DNA of 64,000 bases, from positions 1 through 64,000 of the forward strand of contig DATARD010000245.1 of NCBI GenBank assembly GCA_036264355.1, given 5' to 3'. The first letter of the stretch is position 1. Every line of letters begins with the position of its first letter. Shown here in pieces: positions 34,249-43,801 of this stretch. The DNA comes from UBA5704 sp036264355 (GTDB taxonomy: Bacteria > Acidobacteriota > Thermoanaerobaculia > Multivoradales > UBA5704). The translations under genes were made by a program, and so were the position numbers. The notes under the pieces are model-generated. The model did not search any database, was not told the origin of the DNA, and worked only from the letters and a program-made list of their open reading frames with translations.

Positions 34249-35262
34249 ATGACAGGCAAGACCAGCCGCCGTTCCCTCTTCCTATTTCTTGCGTTGGCTC
34301 TGATGGCCAGCGGCTGCCGACCCCACAGGGCGGCCGAAGACAAATCCAAAATCCATGTCGGCATCGTCTTCGACGCCGGCGGCAAGGACGACCGCTCCTT
34401 CAACGCCGCGGCCTGGAAGGGCGTGCAGCACGCCGGCAAAGACTTCCCCATCGTCGTGCGCGACGCCGAGCCGGGCGATCCGAACTCCGTCGAGCCGGCC
34501 CTGCGCGCCTTCGCCGAGCGCGGCTATGACCTCGTCATCGGCGTCGGCTTCTCGCAGACCCCGATCGTCGAGCAGGTCGCCAAGGACTATCCGAAGCTCA
34601 ACTTCGCCATCGTCGACGGCGTCAGCCAGCTCCCCAACGTCGCCTCCCTGATCTTCAAAGAGCACGAAGGCTCCTACCTGGTCGGCATGATCGCCGCACG
34701 CACCTCGAAGACCGGAGTCCTCGGTTTCGTCGGCGGCATGGACATCCCGCTCATCCACAAGTTCGAGACCGGCTACGAAGAAGGCGCCCGGGCGGTCAAT
34801 CCCAACGTCAAGGTGATCCAGAACTACGTCGGCGTCACCGACGCGGCCTGGAACAATCCGGGGAAAGGTAAAGAGCTCTCCGTGGCGCAGATCGGCAAAG
34901 GGGCGGACGTCCTCTTCGCCGCCGCCGGCAACTCCGGCCTCGGCGCCTTCGACGCCGCCGAGCAGTACGGCAAATACGTCATCGGCGTCGACTCCAACCA
35001 GAACTGGGTGAAGCCCGGCTTCGTCCTCACCAGCATGGTCAAACGGGTCGACAACGCCGTCTATCAGATCGTCCGCGACCGCGTGAACGGCCAGTTCAAG
35101 GGCGGCATCCACGTCTACGGCCTGGACAACGACGGCATCGGCTACGCCATGGACCAGTACAACCAGAAGCTCATCCCACCGCAGGTGATCCAGGAAGTCG
35201 AAGCCGCCAAGCAGAAGATCATCCGCGGCGAGATCAAGGTCACCGACGCGATGGCGAAGTAG
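34249..35262 (+). CDS. BMP-family nucleoside-binding lipoprotein of an ABC transporter
   Basis: 337 residues. A lipoprotein signal ends in ASGC (Cys near residue 23). The Bmp/PnrA domain follows: VGIVFDAGGKDDRSFN, IVDGV, GFVGGMDIPLI, FAAAGNSGLG and IGVDSNQNW. The family (PnrA, TmpC, Med/BmpA) binds purine and other nucleosides. The matching ATPase and two permeases are at 39357-42816, so the transporter genes are split by about 4 kb of other genes. No membrane components adjoin it here. Confidence 0.92.
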   Translation: MTGKTSRRSLFLFLALALMASGCRPHRAAEDKSKIHVGIVFDAGGKDDRSFNAAAWKGVQHAGKDFPIVVRDAEPGDPNSVEPALRAFAERGYDLVIGVGFSQTPIVEQVAKDYPKLNFAIVDGVSQLPNVASLIFKEHEGSYLVGMIAARTSKTGVLGFVGGMDIPLIHKFETGYEEGARAVNPNVKVIQNYVGVTDAAWNNPGKGKELSVAQIGKGADVLFAAAGNSGLGAFDAAEQYGKYVIGVDSNQNWVKPGFVLTSMVKRVDNAVYQIVRDRVNGQFKGGIHVYGLDNDGIGYAMDQYNQKLIPPQVIQEVEAAKQKIIRGEIKVTDAMAK

Positions 35263-35297
35263 GCCCCCAACCTCCTCTCTCATCCCTCCTCGTTCCG

Positions 35298-35318
35298 CCG
35301 GCCAGAAAAACAGGCCGG
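35298..35318 (+). terminator. Hairpin downstream of the BMP gene
   Basis: CCGGCC (35298-35303) and GGCCGG (35313-35318) enclose AGAAAAACA. No T-run follows, so a terminator role is uncertain; it is the only hairpin I see between the BMP and subtilase genes. Confidence 0.25.
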
Positions 35319-35395
35319 AGATCTGACGAAACCTTCAGCACTCGCCATCGTACCCATGAGAAGGTGAGCGTCACCACAGATATGAGGAGAACCGA

Positions 35396-36925
35396 ATGAG
35401 AAAGCCAGCTTTTGCAATCATCGCCTTTCTTGCTTGCGTGACATCAGCGAGCGCAGACAACCCAAAATTCCACGAACGCGGTCCCAACGGGATTCCCGGT
35501 CAGTACATCGTGATCCTCAAGGACTCCTTTCTGCTGCGGAACGAGAAAACGGCCGACCCCACGAATCGGCTTCATGACCAGGCTCTCACGGACGGCGCCA
35601 TCTCGAATTTGCGAGGCCGCTATCATTTCACCTCACGCCGAACCTGGACCCATGTGATCCGTGGCTTCGTCATGATCGCCACCAAGGACGAGGCTCTCCG
35701 CCTGGCTCACGACCCGAGCGTTTTGTTGGTAGAGCAGGATGCGCGCCCCGATCGGATGCCGCAATCCGCCACGCCATCCTGTAACGTATCGTGCACGAGC
35801 AATCAGGCAATGCCGCTGAATACACGAGCGTTTCCCACCTCGCCGCAATCGATCACGTGCTCGAGCCCGGATCCGGGCAGCCTGCCCGCGTGCATCGACA
35901 ACTGGGGGCTCGACCGGACCGACCAGGCCTCATTGCCTCGCGATGGGTCGTACGTCTACAGCAACAACGGCGCCGGGGTCCACGTCTATGTCGTCGACTC
36001 GGGGGTGTTGTCGACCCACCGGGAGCTGGCAGGGAAGATCGGGCAGGGATACAACGCAACGTGTGTCGGCTGCAACCTCGATCAGGTCCTTTGCAACAAT
36101 CACGGCACCACGGTCACCTCGGTCATCGCCGGAAATACCTACGGGGTTGCTCGCGGAGTGACCATCCACCCGGTCCAGATACTCAGGTATTGCACGCAGG
36201 CCGAAATCGACTATCGTGGCTATCCTCCTCTGAATTTCTGCTGGGAGGACGCCAACGGGCTCGATCCGCGCGTCCTGCTCCCGTCGGTGAGCACGTACGT
36301 CTCGGCGTTCAACTGGGTGGTGCAACATCACGCGGCGAATCCAGGCCCCGCCGTCCTCAACCTGAGCGGTGCCAATGATCCGACCTTCGTCGGCAGTCTC
36401 TCGTTCATCAATGCCGCCAAGGCAGTGATTTCGAGTGGAGTCAGCTTCGTGCAGGCGGCAGGAAACCAGAACGACAACGCCTGCAACTATTCCGTGCACC
36501 AGGCAGACCCGAGCTACAACATCGCGGATGCCATCGTGGTGGGCGGCTACACGGAGATCATCGACGGAGGGCTGCACAATGGGCGATGGGCCGACAGCAC
36601 GCAAGCGTGCCCCACGGGCGATTGCGGCTCGAACTATGGCTCGTGCGTCGACCTCTTTGCGCCCGCGCAGTGGGTCATCGGTGCTGGAAGGTGGTACGAC
36701 GGCAACAACCCTCCGGCAGGATATTGCTACCTGACCGGCACGTCGCTGTCTGCGCCTCACGTCACCGGCGCGATCGCACGCTACCTGCAGAACCATCCGA
36801 CGGCCGCGCCGCAGCAGGTCAAGACCGCGCTGTTGAATGGCGCCGTGCTGAACGTCCTGCAGACCTCGGGGACGAACGGCATCGGATCGGGATCGCCGAA
36901 CAAGTTGTTGCAATTCGTGCCTTGA
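35396..36925 (+). CDS. Secreted subtilisin-like serine protease (S8, proteinase K-type)
   Basis: 509 residues. A signal peptide (MRKPAFAIIAFLACVTSASA) is followed by an I9-like propeptide (GQYIVILKDSF, then HVIRGFVMIA). The mature protease has catalytic Asp in YVVDSGV, His in NNHGTTVTSVIAG, oxyanion Asn in QAAGNQND and Ser in GTSLSAPHVTG. Many cysteines (CNVSCTSN, CVGCNLDQVLC) suggest disulfides. The ATG follows GAGGAGAACCGA. It is a single gene, convergent with the MoaD/ThiS-like gene. Confidence 0.95.
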   Translation: MRKPAFAIIAFLACVTSASADNPKFHERGPNGIPGQYIVILKDSFLLRNEKTADPTNRLHDQALTDGAISNLRGRYHFTSRRTWTHVIRGFVMIATKDEALRLAHDPSVLLVEQDARPDRMPQSATPSCNVSCTSNQAMPLNTRAFPTSPQSITCSSPDPGSLPACIDNWGLDRTDQASLPRDGSYVYSNNGAGVHVYVVDSGVLSTHRELAGKIGQGYNATCVGCNLDQVLCNNHGTTVTSVIAGNTYGVARGVTIHPVQILRYCTQAEIDYRGYPPLNFCWEDANGLDPRVLLPSVSTYVSAFNWVVQHHAANPGPAVLNLSGANDPTFVGSLSFINAAKAVISSGVSFVQAAGNQNDNACNYSVHQADPSYNIADAIVVGGYTEIIDGGLHNGRWADSTQACPTGDCGSNYGSCVDLFAPAQWVIGAGRWYDGNNPPAGYCYLTGTSLSAPHVTGAIARYLQNHPTAAPQQVKTALLNGAVLNVLQTSGTNGIGSGSPNKLLQFVP

Positions 36926-36935
36926 CGGGTCGACC

Positions 36936-37237
36936 TCACCCCCCCGCAATCGCCCCGATCACGTAGAACGGCTCCTCGCCGCGGGCGACGGCGTCGGGCA
37001 GCGGCGCATCCGATGGGTCGTGGGAGACGTCCTGCCCGCAGACGAAGTAGCGCAGGAAGGCCCGGCGCTGCAAGGTGACATGGTCGCGGATCGTCCCCCG
37101 CAGCACCGGATAACGGGATTCGAGCGCGTCGAGGACGGTGCGCTGGGTCACCGGACCCTCGATCGCCTCGACCGGGAGCTCGACGTCTCCCTCGACGCGG
37201 GCGAGGATCCGCAGATGCGGCGGCAGCACGACGCGGA

Positions 37238-37241
<4 letters not shown>
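36936..37241 (-). CDS. MoaD/ThiS family ubiquitin-like protein
   Basis: 101 residues from the ATG at 37241 (a longer frame upstream is a shadow of the BNR gene). It begins IRVVLPPHLRILARVEG, has a central VLDALESRYPVLRG helix and ends IGAIAGG, keeping the C-terminal Gly-Gly needed for sulfur-carrier or conjugation chemistry. It overlaps the BNR-repeat gene by four bases (ATGA), so the two are co-translated. No cofactor-synthesis gene is near, so a standard molybdopterin or thiamine role is doubtful. Confidence 0.85.
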
Positions 37242-38353
<1,112 letters not shown>

Positions 38354-38485
38354 TCCGTGCTCTCCTTCCGTACCGGGGCGCCACGACGGAAGGTCGTGGG
38401 CAGGCGGATATTCTACCCCAGGGCCACGATGCCAGGCTATGCCGGGAGCGCCTCCACGAAACCGGCGCCGCTCCTACTGACGCGG

Positions 38486-38515
38486 TTGAGCCTGAAGAGC
38501 TCGAAGGAGTAGAAT
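38486..38515 (+). promoter_or_regulatory. Sigma-70-like promoter for the Uma2 gene, leaderless layout
   Basis: TTGAGC (38486-38491) and TAGAAT (38510-38515) are 18 bases apart. The ATG at 38523 falls where transcription should begin and no Shine-Dalgarno fits between, so the mRNA is probably leaderless. Confidence 0.5.
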
Positions 38516-38522
38516 CCCTGAC

Positions 38523-39227
38523 ATGGCCCGGCCGCACGAGATGATGTACGAGGATAACGTGGAGAGCTTCCAGATCCCGGAGGACGCGAATACGTTCGAA
38601 GGCTTCTGGCGCTGGTTGGAATCCGACGGGTTCCCGGAGTCCGGGCGCATCGACTTCCTGGGAGGGGAGATTGCAGCCGACATGAGCCCGGAGGACCTGT
38701 ATACACATGGCGCCTTGAAGGTCGAGATCGTGGCGGTGCTGGTCGAGTTGGTGAAGCGGAGCGGCCTTGGCGACCTGCAGTCGGACAGATCCCGGTTCAG
38801 GTCTCCCTTCGCCCGAGTCACCACCGAGCCGGACATCGTCGCTGTCTTCCGGGAGTCGATCGAGAGCGGGCGAGCCCGGCTTGTCCCATCGACCCGGCGC
38901 AAAGGCCAGAACCGGATTGTCGCCTTCGAGGGGGCGGTCGATCTGATCGTCGAGATCGTCAGCGACAGCTCGGTCGGAAAAGATCTCGATCGCCTGCCGC
39001 CGTATTACGCCCGCGCGGGAGTGCGCGAGCTCTGGCTTCTGGATGCCCGGGGGACAGAGGTCCGATTCGATCTCCTCGTTCTCCAGGAGGGCGTCTACTC
39101 CATCGTCCCACCCGACGCGGACGGCTGGCTACGCTCCCCCTGCCTCGGACGGGCCTTCCGCCTCCAGCGCTTCCACCAACCGCCGTTCCCCTGGAGCTAC
39201 CGGCTGGAGCACAAGAGCCCCGGCTGA
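38523..39227 (+). CDS. Uma2 family endonuclease-like protein
   Basis: 234 residues with the Uma2/DUF820 PD-(D/E)XK core: TEPDIVAVF, then DLIVEIVSDSSVGKDLDR (Glu, and Lys at GKD), then ARAGVRELWLLD. The N-terminal region (FEGFWRWLESDGFPESGRID) is usual for the group. These proteins are abundant in some genomes; the biological role is uncertain. It stands alone, divergent from the BNR gene. Confidence 0.88.
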   Translation: MARPHEMMYEDNVESFQIPEDANTFEGFWRWLESDGFPESGRIDFLGGEIAADMSPEDLYTHGALKVEIVAVLVELVKRSGLGDLQSDRSRFRSPFARVTTEPDIVAVFRESIESGRARLVPSTRRKGQNRIVAFEGAVDLIVEIVSDSSVGKDLDRLPPYYARAGVRELWLLDARGTEVRFDLLVLQEGVYSIVPPDADGWLRSPCLGRAFRLQRFHQPPFPWSYRLEHKSPG

Positions 39228-39356
39228 CACCGACCATCTCGACATCGTTGCTGCGGCAGATGTCAATCACAACAGCCGCATCGAAAGCTCCTTGCCTTCC
39301 CGATCCCCTCGGGATACCCTCCCCCTGCGATTACGAAAGGGTAACGTCCGGCGCCG

Positions 39357-40877
39357 ATGATTGAGCTGCGGAACATCACCAAGCGCTTCGGCAACGTCCT
39401 GGCCAACGACCGCGTCAGCCTGAAGGTCGAGCCGGGGACGATCCATGCCATCGTGGGCGAGAACGGCGCCGGCAAGTCGACGGCGATGCGCATCGCCTAT
39501 GGCTTCTACTCGGCCGACGACGGAGAGATCCTGGTCGACGGCGTCGCGCAGCGCATCGCCAGCCCGCAGGACGCCATCAGCCGGCACATCGGCATGGTGC
39601 ATCAGCACTTCATGCTGGTCGAGACGATGACGGTGGCCGAGAACATCGTGCTCGGCGCCGAGCCGGGGAGCGCCGCGGCTCTCGATCTCAAGGGGGCCGA
39701 GGCGCAGGTGCGGCGGCTGTCCGAGGAGCTGGGGCTGGCGGTCGATCCGCGGGCGCCGATCAGCGAGCTGTCGGTCGGTCAGCAGCAGCGGGTAGAGCTG
39801 CTCAAAGCACTCTACCGCCAAGCGCGCCTCCTCATCCTTGACGAGCCGACGGCGGTGCTGACGCCGCAGGAGGTGGCGGAGCTGTTCGCCATCCTGCGCC
39901 GCATGCGCGAGCAGGGGAAGACGATTGTCATCATCACCCACAAGCTCTCCGAGGTACTGGAGCTTTCCGATGACGTGACGGTGATGCGCGACGGCAAGGT
40001 CGTCGGACCGCCGCTCAAGACGAAGGACACCAATGCCGCCGAGCTGGCGCGCCTGATGGTGGGGCGCGACGTGCTGCTGCGGGTCGAGAAGAAGCCGGCG
40101 CAGCCGGGCGCCACGGTGCTGGAGGTGCGCGATCTGTCGGTGACGGCTCCCGATCGCACACGGCGGCTGGACGGTGTGTCGTTCACCGTGCGGGCCGGCG
40201 AGATCGTGGGTGTCGCGGGCGTCGAGGGGAACGGCCAGACGGAGTTGATCGAAGCGCTCGCGGGTCTCGTCCCGGCGGCACGCTCCGGCGGAGCGATCCG
40301 CCTGGGGGGTGACGACATTTCCGGCCTCGACGCGCGGCAGCGCAAAGAGCGCGGCATCGCGCACATCCCCGAAGACCGCCACCGGCGCGGTCTGCTGCTT
40401 GACTTCGATCTGGCGGAGAACAGCATCCTCGGCGTGCAGCGGAGCCGGCCGGTCGCGGTGGGACCGGGCGGCGTGTGGCTCGACGAGGCGGCCATCCACG
40501 AACGCGCGGAGCGGATCGTCCACGATTTCGACGTGCGCCCGCCGAACATCGCCCTGCCGGCGCGGTCGCTCTCCGGCGGCAACCAGCAGAAGCTGATCAT
40601 CGGCCGCGAGCTCGATCTGCATCCGCGGCTGCTCCTGGTGGCGCAGCCGACGCGCGGCGTGGACATCGGCGCGATCGAATTCATCCACCGCCAGATCATC
40701 GCCTTGCGCGACGGCGGCTGTGCCGTCCTCCTGGTCTCCGCCGAGCTCGAGGAAGTGACGGCGCTCGCCGACCGCCTGCTCGTCCTGCATCAGGGAAAGA
40801 TCGTCCGCGAGGTCGACCCGGCGCGCACCACCACCGCGGAGATCGGACTGCTGATGGCCGGAGGCGCCCCCGCATGA
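39357..40877 (+). CDS. Nucleoside ABC transporter ATP-binding protein (two ABC domains)
   Basis: 506 residues with two fused ABC domains, as in the sugar/nucleoside (RbsA, YufO/NupA) class. Domain 1 has GENGAGKST, the signature LSVGQQQR and LLILDEPTAVL. Domain 2 has GVEGNGQTEL in place of a canonical Walker A, the signature LSGGNQQK and LLLVAQPTRGVD. The degenerate second Walker A is normal for this class. It starts the three-gene unit with two permeases; the BMP protein at 34249 is the likely binding partner. Confidence 0.95.
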   Translation: MIELRNITKRFGNVLANDRVSLKVEPGTIHAIVGENGAGKSTAMRIAYGFYSADDGEILVDGVAQRIASPQDAISRHIGMVHQHFMLVETMTVAENIVLGAEPGSAAALDLKGAEAQVRRLSEELGLAVDPRAPISELSVGQQQRVELLKALYRQARLLILDEPTAVLTPQEVAELFAILRRMREQGKTIVIITHKLSEVLELSDDVTVMRDGKVVGPPLKTKDTNAAELARLMVGRDVLLRVEKKPAQPGATVLEVRDLSVTAPDRTRRLDGVSFTVRAGEIVGVAGVEGNGQTELIEALAGLVPAARSGGAIRLGGDDISGLDARQRKERGIAHIPEDRHRRGLLLDFDLAENSILGVQRSRPVAVGPGGVWLDEAAIHERAERIVHDFDVRPPNIALPARSLSGGNQQKLIIGRELDLHPRLLLVAQPTRGVDIGAIEFIHRQIIALRDGGCAVLLVSAELEEVTALADRLLVLHQGKIVREVDPARTTTAEIGLLMAGGAPA

Positions 40878-41932
40878 AGCTGCTGCGTCAATTGATCTAC
40901 CCGCTCCTCGCCGTGGCCGCGGCCTTCCTGGTCGGCAGTATCTTCATCCTGCTCATCGGCGACGATCCAATCGAGACCTATTCGCTGCTCATCGGCAGCG
41001 CGCTCTCCTGGCCGGACGGCATTGGCTACACGCTCTTCTACGCGACACCGCTCATCTTCACCGGCCTCGCCGTGGCGGTGGCGTTCCGTTGCGGCCTGCT
41101 CAACATCGGCGCCGAAGGGCAGCTCATCGCCGCCGCCTTCGCGACCGCCTGGGCGGGCATCACCTTCGCGGGCCTGCCGGCGTGGCTGCTCATCCCCCTC
41201 TGCTGCCTCGCCGCGATGGGGACCGGCGCGGTCTGGGCCGGCGTGCCCGGTGTGCTGCGGGCCCGTTTCGGCGCCCACGAGGTCATCACCACCATCATGA
41301 TGAACTTCATCGCGGTGGCCCTGGCCTCCTACTTCACGCAGTACCACTATAAGAAGGAAGGGGACGCGATCCTGGAGACGGTGCCGATCGGCGAGAGCGG
41401 CCACATCGCGCGCTTTGGCAAGTTCTTGCCCGGATTTCCGGAACGCATCCCGCTCAACCTGGCCTTCGTGCTCGCGCTCGTCGCCTGCGTCCTGGTCTGG
41501 ATCTTCCTCTGGCGTACCCGCTGGGGCTACGAGATCCGTGCCACCGGAGCGAATCCGGCCGCGGCGGCCTACGGCGGCATCTCGACCGCACGCCAGATCA
41601 TCCTGGCCATGGCGGTCTCCGGCGGCCTCGCCGGCATGGTCGGCATCGGCGAAGTGCTCGGCTACCGCTACCGCTACTATGACGGCTTCTCCGCCGGCTA
41701 CGGCTTCACCGGCATCGCGGTCGCGCTCCTCGGCCGCAACCATCCGGTGGGAGTGCTCCTCGCCGCCCTCCTCTTCGGCGCCTTCCTGCGCGGCGCGCTG
41801 TTCGTGGACATCTTCACCGAGCACGTGTCGAAAGACCTCGTCCTCGTGCTCCAGGGCGTCATCATCCTCTTCGTCGCCTCCGAAGCGCTCTTCCGCGGGC
41901 GTGCCGCAAGGCTGGAAAGAGGAAAGGTCTAA
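40874..41932 (+). CDS. Nucleoside ABC transporter permease 1 (YufP/NupB-like)
   Basis: 352 residues from the ATG at 40874, which overlaps the ATPase stop (ATGA). About nine hydrophobic helices are seen with the family blocks CGLLNIGAEGQ, GAHEVITTIMMNFIA and RATGANPAAAAYGG. It matches the larger of the two BPD_transp_2 permeases in BMP-type nucleoside importers. The second permease starts 11 bases after its stop. Confidence 0.93.
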   Translation: MKLLRQLIYPLLAVAAAFLVGSIFILLIGDDPIETYSLLIGSALSWPDGIGYTLFYATPLIFTGLAVAVAFRCGLLNIGAEGQLIAAAFATAWAGITFAGLPAWLLIPLCCLAAMGTGAVWAGVPGVLRARFGAHEVITTIMMNFIAVALASYFTQYHYKKEGDAILETVPIGESGHIARFGKFLPGFPERIPLNLAFVLALVACVLVWIFLWRTRWGYEIRATGANPAAAAYGGISTARQIILAMAVSGGLAGMVGIGEVLGYRYRYYDGFSAGYGFTGIAVALLGRNHPVGVLLAALLFGAFLRGALFVDIFTEHVSKDLVLVLQGVIILFVASEALFRGRAARLERGKV

Positions 41933-41943
41933 AGGGTAGAGAC

Positions 41944-42816
41944 ATGCGCGACATCTTCAAAATCGCCCTTCTCTTCTCCACCATCCGGCTCGCCACACCG
42001 CTCCTCCTGGCGTCGCTCGGCGGACTGTGGTCCGAGCGCTCCGGAGTGATCAACATCGCGCTCGAAGGCTTGCTCCTCGCCGGCGCGTTCACCGCCGCCG
42101 TGGTCACCCACTTCCTCCACAACCCCTGGCTCGGCCTCACCGCCGCCATCCTCGCCGGCATGGCGACCGCGCTCGTCCACGCCTTCGTCTGCATCACCTG
42201 CAAAGCCGACCAGGTGGTGAGCGGCATGGCGATCAACATCCTCTTCCTCGGTCTCCCCGCCCTCCTCTCCGGAGCTTTCTTCGATTCGACCGGAGCGACC
42301 CCGCAGATCCCGAAAGGTCAACTCCTGCCGATCGCACCCATCGTCATGGCCTTCGCGCTGGTGCCCATCACCTGGTACGTCCTGAACCGTACCCGCTTCG
42401 GCCTCCGTCTGAGGGCCGTCGGAGAAAACCCGGAAGCCGCGGACACCGCGGGAATCCGCGTCGAAGCCGTCCGCTACGCCGGAGTCATCCTCTCCGGAGC
42501 CCTGGCCGCCATCGGAGGCGCCTACCTCTCGATCGGCCAATCCTCCCTCTTCACCCGCAACATGAGCGCCGGCCGCGGCTTCATCGCCCTCGCCGCCCTC
42601 ATCTTCGGAAAATGGCGCCCCGTCCAAACCATGCTCGCCTGCCTCCTCTTCGGCCTCGCCGAAGCGGTGACCATCCAGATGCAGGGCGTGACGCCGATTC
42701 CGGTGGAATTCATCCAGATGATCCCCTACGTGCTGACGATCGTGGTGCTGGCGGGGTTCATCGGGTTGTCGCGGCCACCGCGGGCGTTGGGGTTGCCGTA
42801 TGAGAAGAAGCGGTAG
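41944..42816 (+). CDS. Nucleoside ABC transporter permease 2 (YufQ/NupC-like)
   Basis: 290 residues with about eight membrane helices and BPD_transp_2 landmarks: SERSGVINIALEG, ADQVVSGMAINIL, RAVGENPEAADTAGI and a terminal ALIFGKWRPVQTMLACLLFG. It is full length for the family. Its last 248 bases occur again at 43462-43709 as a detached copy, so the 3' end sits in a direct repeat that brackets a toxin-antitoxin pair. Confidence 0.94.
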   Translation: MRDIFKIALLFSTIRLATPLLLASLGGLWSERSGVINIALEGLLLAGAFTAAVVTHFLHNPWLGLTAAILAGMATALVHAFVCITCKADQVVSGMAINILFLGLPALLSGAFFDSTGATPQIPKGQLLPIAPIVMAFALVPITWYVLNRTRFGLRLRAVGENPEAADTAGIRVEAVRYAGVILSGALAAIGGAYLSIGQSSLFTRNMSAGRGFIALAALIFGKWRPVQTMLACLLFGLAEAVTIQMQGVTPIPVEFIQMIPYVLTIVVLAGFIGLSRPPRALGLPYEKKR

Positions 42817-42818
42817 GG
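42569..42818 (+). repeat. 250-bp direct repeat, copy 1 (inside permease 2)
   Basis: From CCGGCCGCGG to the stop codon TAG plus two G, this segment recurs at 43462-43711 with an offset of 893 bases. By eye about 17 of 250 positions differ, with no insertions or deletions. The interval holds the CopG/MazF-like pair. Confidence 0.9.
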
Positions 42819-42831
42819 GGATTCTAAGCAA

Positions 42832-42860
42832 TGGAAATTCCAGGGGAACGAGCCTATACT
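42832..42860 (+). promoter_or_regulatory. Promoter of the CopG/MazF-like pair, leaderless layout
   Basis: TGGAAA (42832-42837) and TATACT (42855-42860) are separated by 17 bases. The antitoxin ATG at 42868 lies about seven bases after the -10, so the transcript is likely leaderless or nearly so. Confidence 0.55.
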
Positions 42861-42867
42861 CCAGTCT

Positions 42868-43098
42868 ATGAAGTCACTCCTTATCGAGGTAGACGATGAA
42901 TTGGCAGGCCGCCTGGAACGGGTGGCTCCCGCTCGTTCTCGCCGCCGGTCGGAGTTCGTTCGAGCGGCAATTTTGAAGGCTCTTTGGGAGGCTGAGGAGC
43001 TGGCCACGGCCGAGGCGTATGCGCGCCAGCCGGACAGTCTCGACCCGGTCTTCGATCCGGCCGTCTGGGAGCACCGCGGTGGCCCGGGCGAGTCATGA
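42868..43098 (+). CDS. Ribbon-helix-helix antitoxin (CopG/MazE-like)
   Basis: 76 residues. The ribbon strand (MKSLLIEVDDELAGRLERV) and the helices with RRRSEFVRAAILKAL give a classic RHH DNA-binding domain. A short acidic, Pro-rich tail (SLDPVFDPAVWEHRG) would wrap the toxin. It overlaps the toxin gene by four bases (ATGA). RHH antitoxins autorepress their operons. Confidence 0.88.
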   Translation: MKSLLIEVDDELAGRLERVAPARSRRRSEFVRAAILKALWEAEELATAEAYARQPDSLDPVFDPAVWEHRGGPGES

Positions 43099-43424
43099 GG
43101 CAGTATGAGATCTGGTGGGCCGACCTTCCATCTCCAGTGGGACGGCGGCCAGTCCTGTTGCTGACACGCTCTGCGGCCTATGGGTACCTGAACAAGGTGA
43201 TCGTCGCCGAGATCACCACGACGATCCGAGGAATCCCCCAAGAGGTGACAGTTGGAAAGCTCGAAGGGCTCGTCGAGCCATCGGTCGCCAACTTCGACAA
43301 CGTCCACGTCGTCGCGAAACGTGTCCTGTCCTCCCGGGTCGGTGTGTTGTCAGTCACGCGAGAGCGAGAGGTGAAGCGGGCACTCGGGTATGCGCTCGAC
43401 TGGGCCGAGCTCAAGGCGTTGTGA
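43095..43424 (+). CDS. MazF/PemK-family endoribonuclease toxin
   Basis: 109 residues. It begins MRQYEIWWADLPSPVGRRPV, the PemK/MazF first strand and loop with the conserved Pro-x-Gly-x-Arg-x-Pro pattern, followed by a TTTIRG segment and the NFDNVHVVAKRVLSSRVG block near the active surface. Family members cut mRNA at short motifs. It is translationally coupled to the RHH antitoxin. The pair lies between direct repeats of the permease 3' end. Confidence 0.9.
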   Translation: MRQYEIWWADLPSPVGRRPVLLLTRSAAYGYLNKVIVAEITTTIRGIPQEVTVGKLEGLVEPSVANFDNVHVVAKRVLSSRVGVLSVTREREVKRALGYALDWAELKAL

Positions 43425-43430
43425 TTCTCC

Positions 43431-43709
43431 TTGGGCTCCATGAAGAGGACGCCCCCCATCTCCGGCCGCGGCGACATCGCCCTCGCCATCTTCATCTTCG
43501 CAAAGTGGCGCCCCATCCAAACCATGCTCGCCTGCCTCCTCTTCGGCCTCGCCGAAGCGGTGACCATCCAGATGCAGGGAGGGACGCCGATTCCGGTGGA
43601 GTTCATCCAGATGATCCCGTACGTGCTGACGATCGTGGTGCTGGCGGGATTCATCTGGCTGTCGCGGCCGCCGCGGGCGTTGGGGTTGTCGTATGAGAAG
43701 AAGCGGTAG
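43431..43709 (+). pseudogene. Detached 3' fragment of permease 2
   Basis: The open frame gives 92 residues. The first 11 or so are unrelated and the other 82 copy the last 82 of permease 2 (ALAIFIFAKWRPIQTMLACL, then IQMQGGTPIPVEF), ending in the same SYEKKR tail. It lacks the N-terminal two thirds, including the transport core, so it cannot be a working permease. About 17 base differences from the intact copy suggest divergence since duplication, or arrival from another allele together with the toxin-antitoxin pair. Confidence 0.85.
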
Positions 43710-43711
43710 GG
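43462..43711 (+). repeat. 250-bp direct repeat, copy 2
   Basis: Partner of 42569-42818. It contains the detached permease fragment and ends 90 bases before the metallophosphoesterase gene. Confidence 0.9.
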
Positions 43712-43730
43712 AGAATTTTGCGCGATCTTC

Positions 43731-43787
43731 CCGGCCGGAGCTGAATCGAGTATACTGAGTAGGTCGAGTGAGCACCATAGCGGCCGG
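43731..43787 (+). promoter_or_regulatory. Promoter region of the phosphoesterase-CHAT-STAND operon
   Basis: A good -10 TATACT is at 43751-43756, 45 bases before the ATG; the -35 at about 43728-43733 (TTCCCG) is weak, which suggests a need for activation. The -10 lies between CGGCCGGA at 43732-43739 and CGGCCGGA at 43781-43788, each followed by TCGAG within a few bases. These may be a regulator-binding pair, or copies derived from the repeat edge. Confidence 0.5.
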
Positions 43788-43801
43788 ATTCGAGAATTGT
43801 C

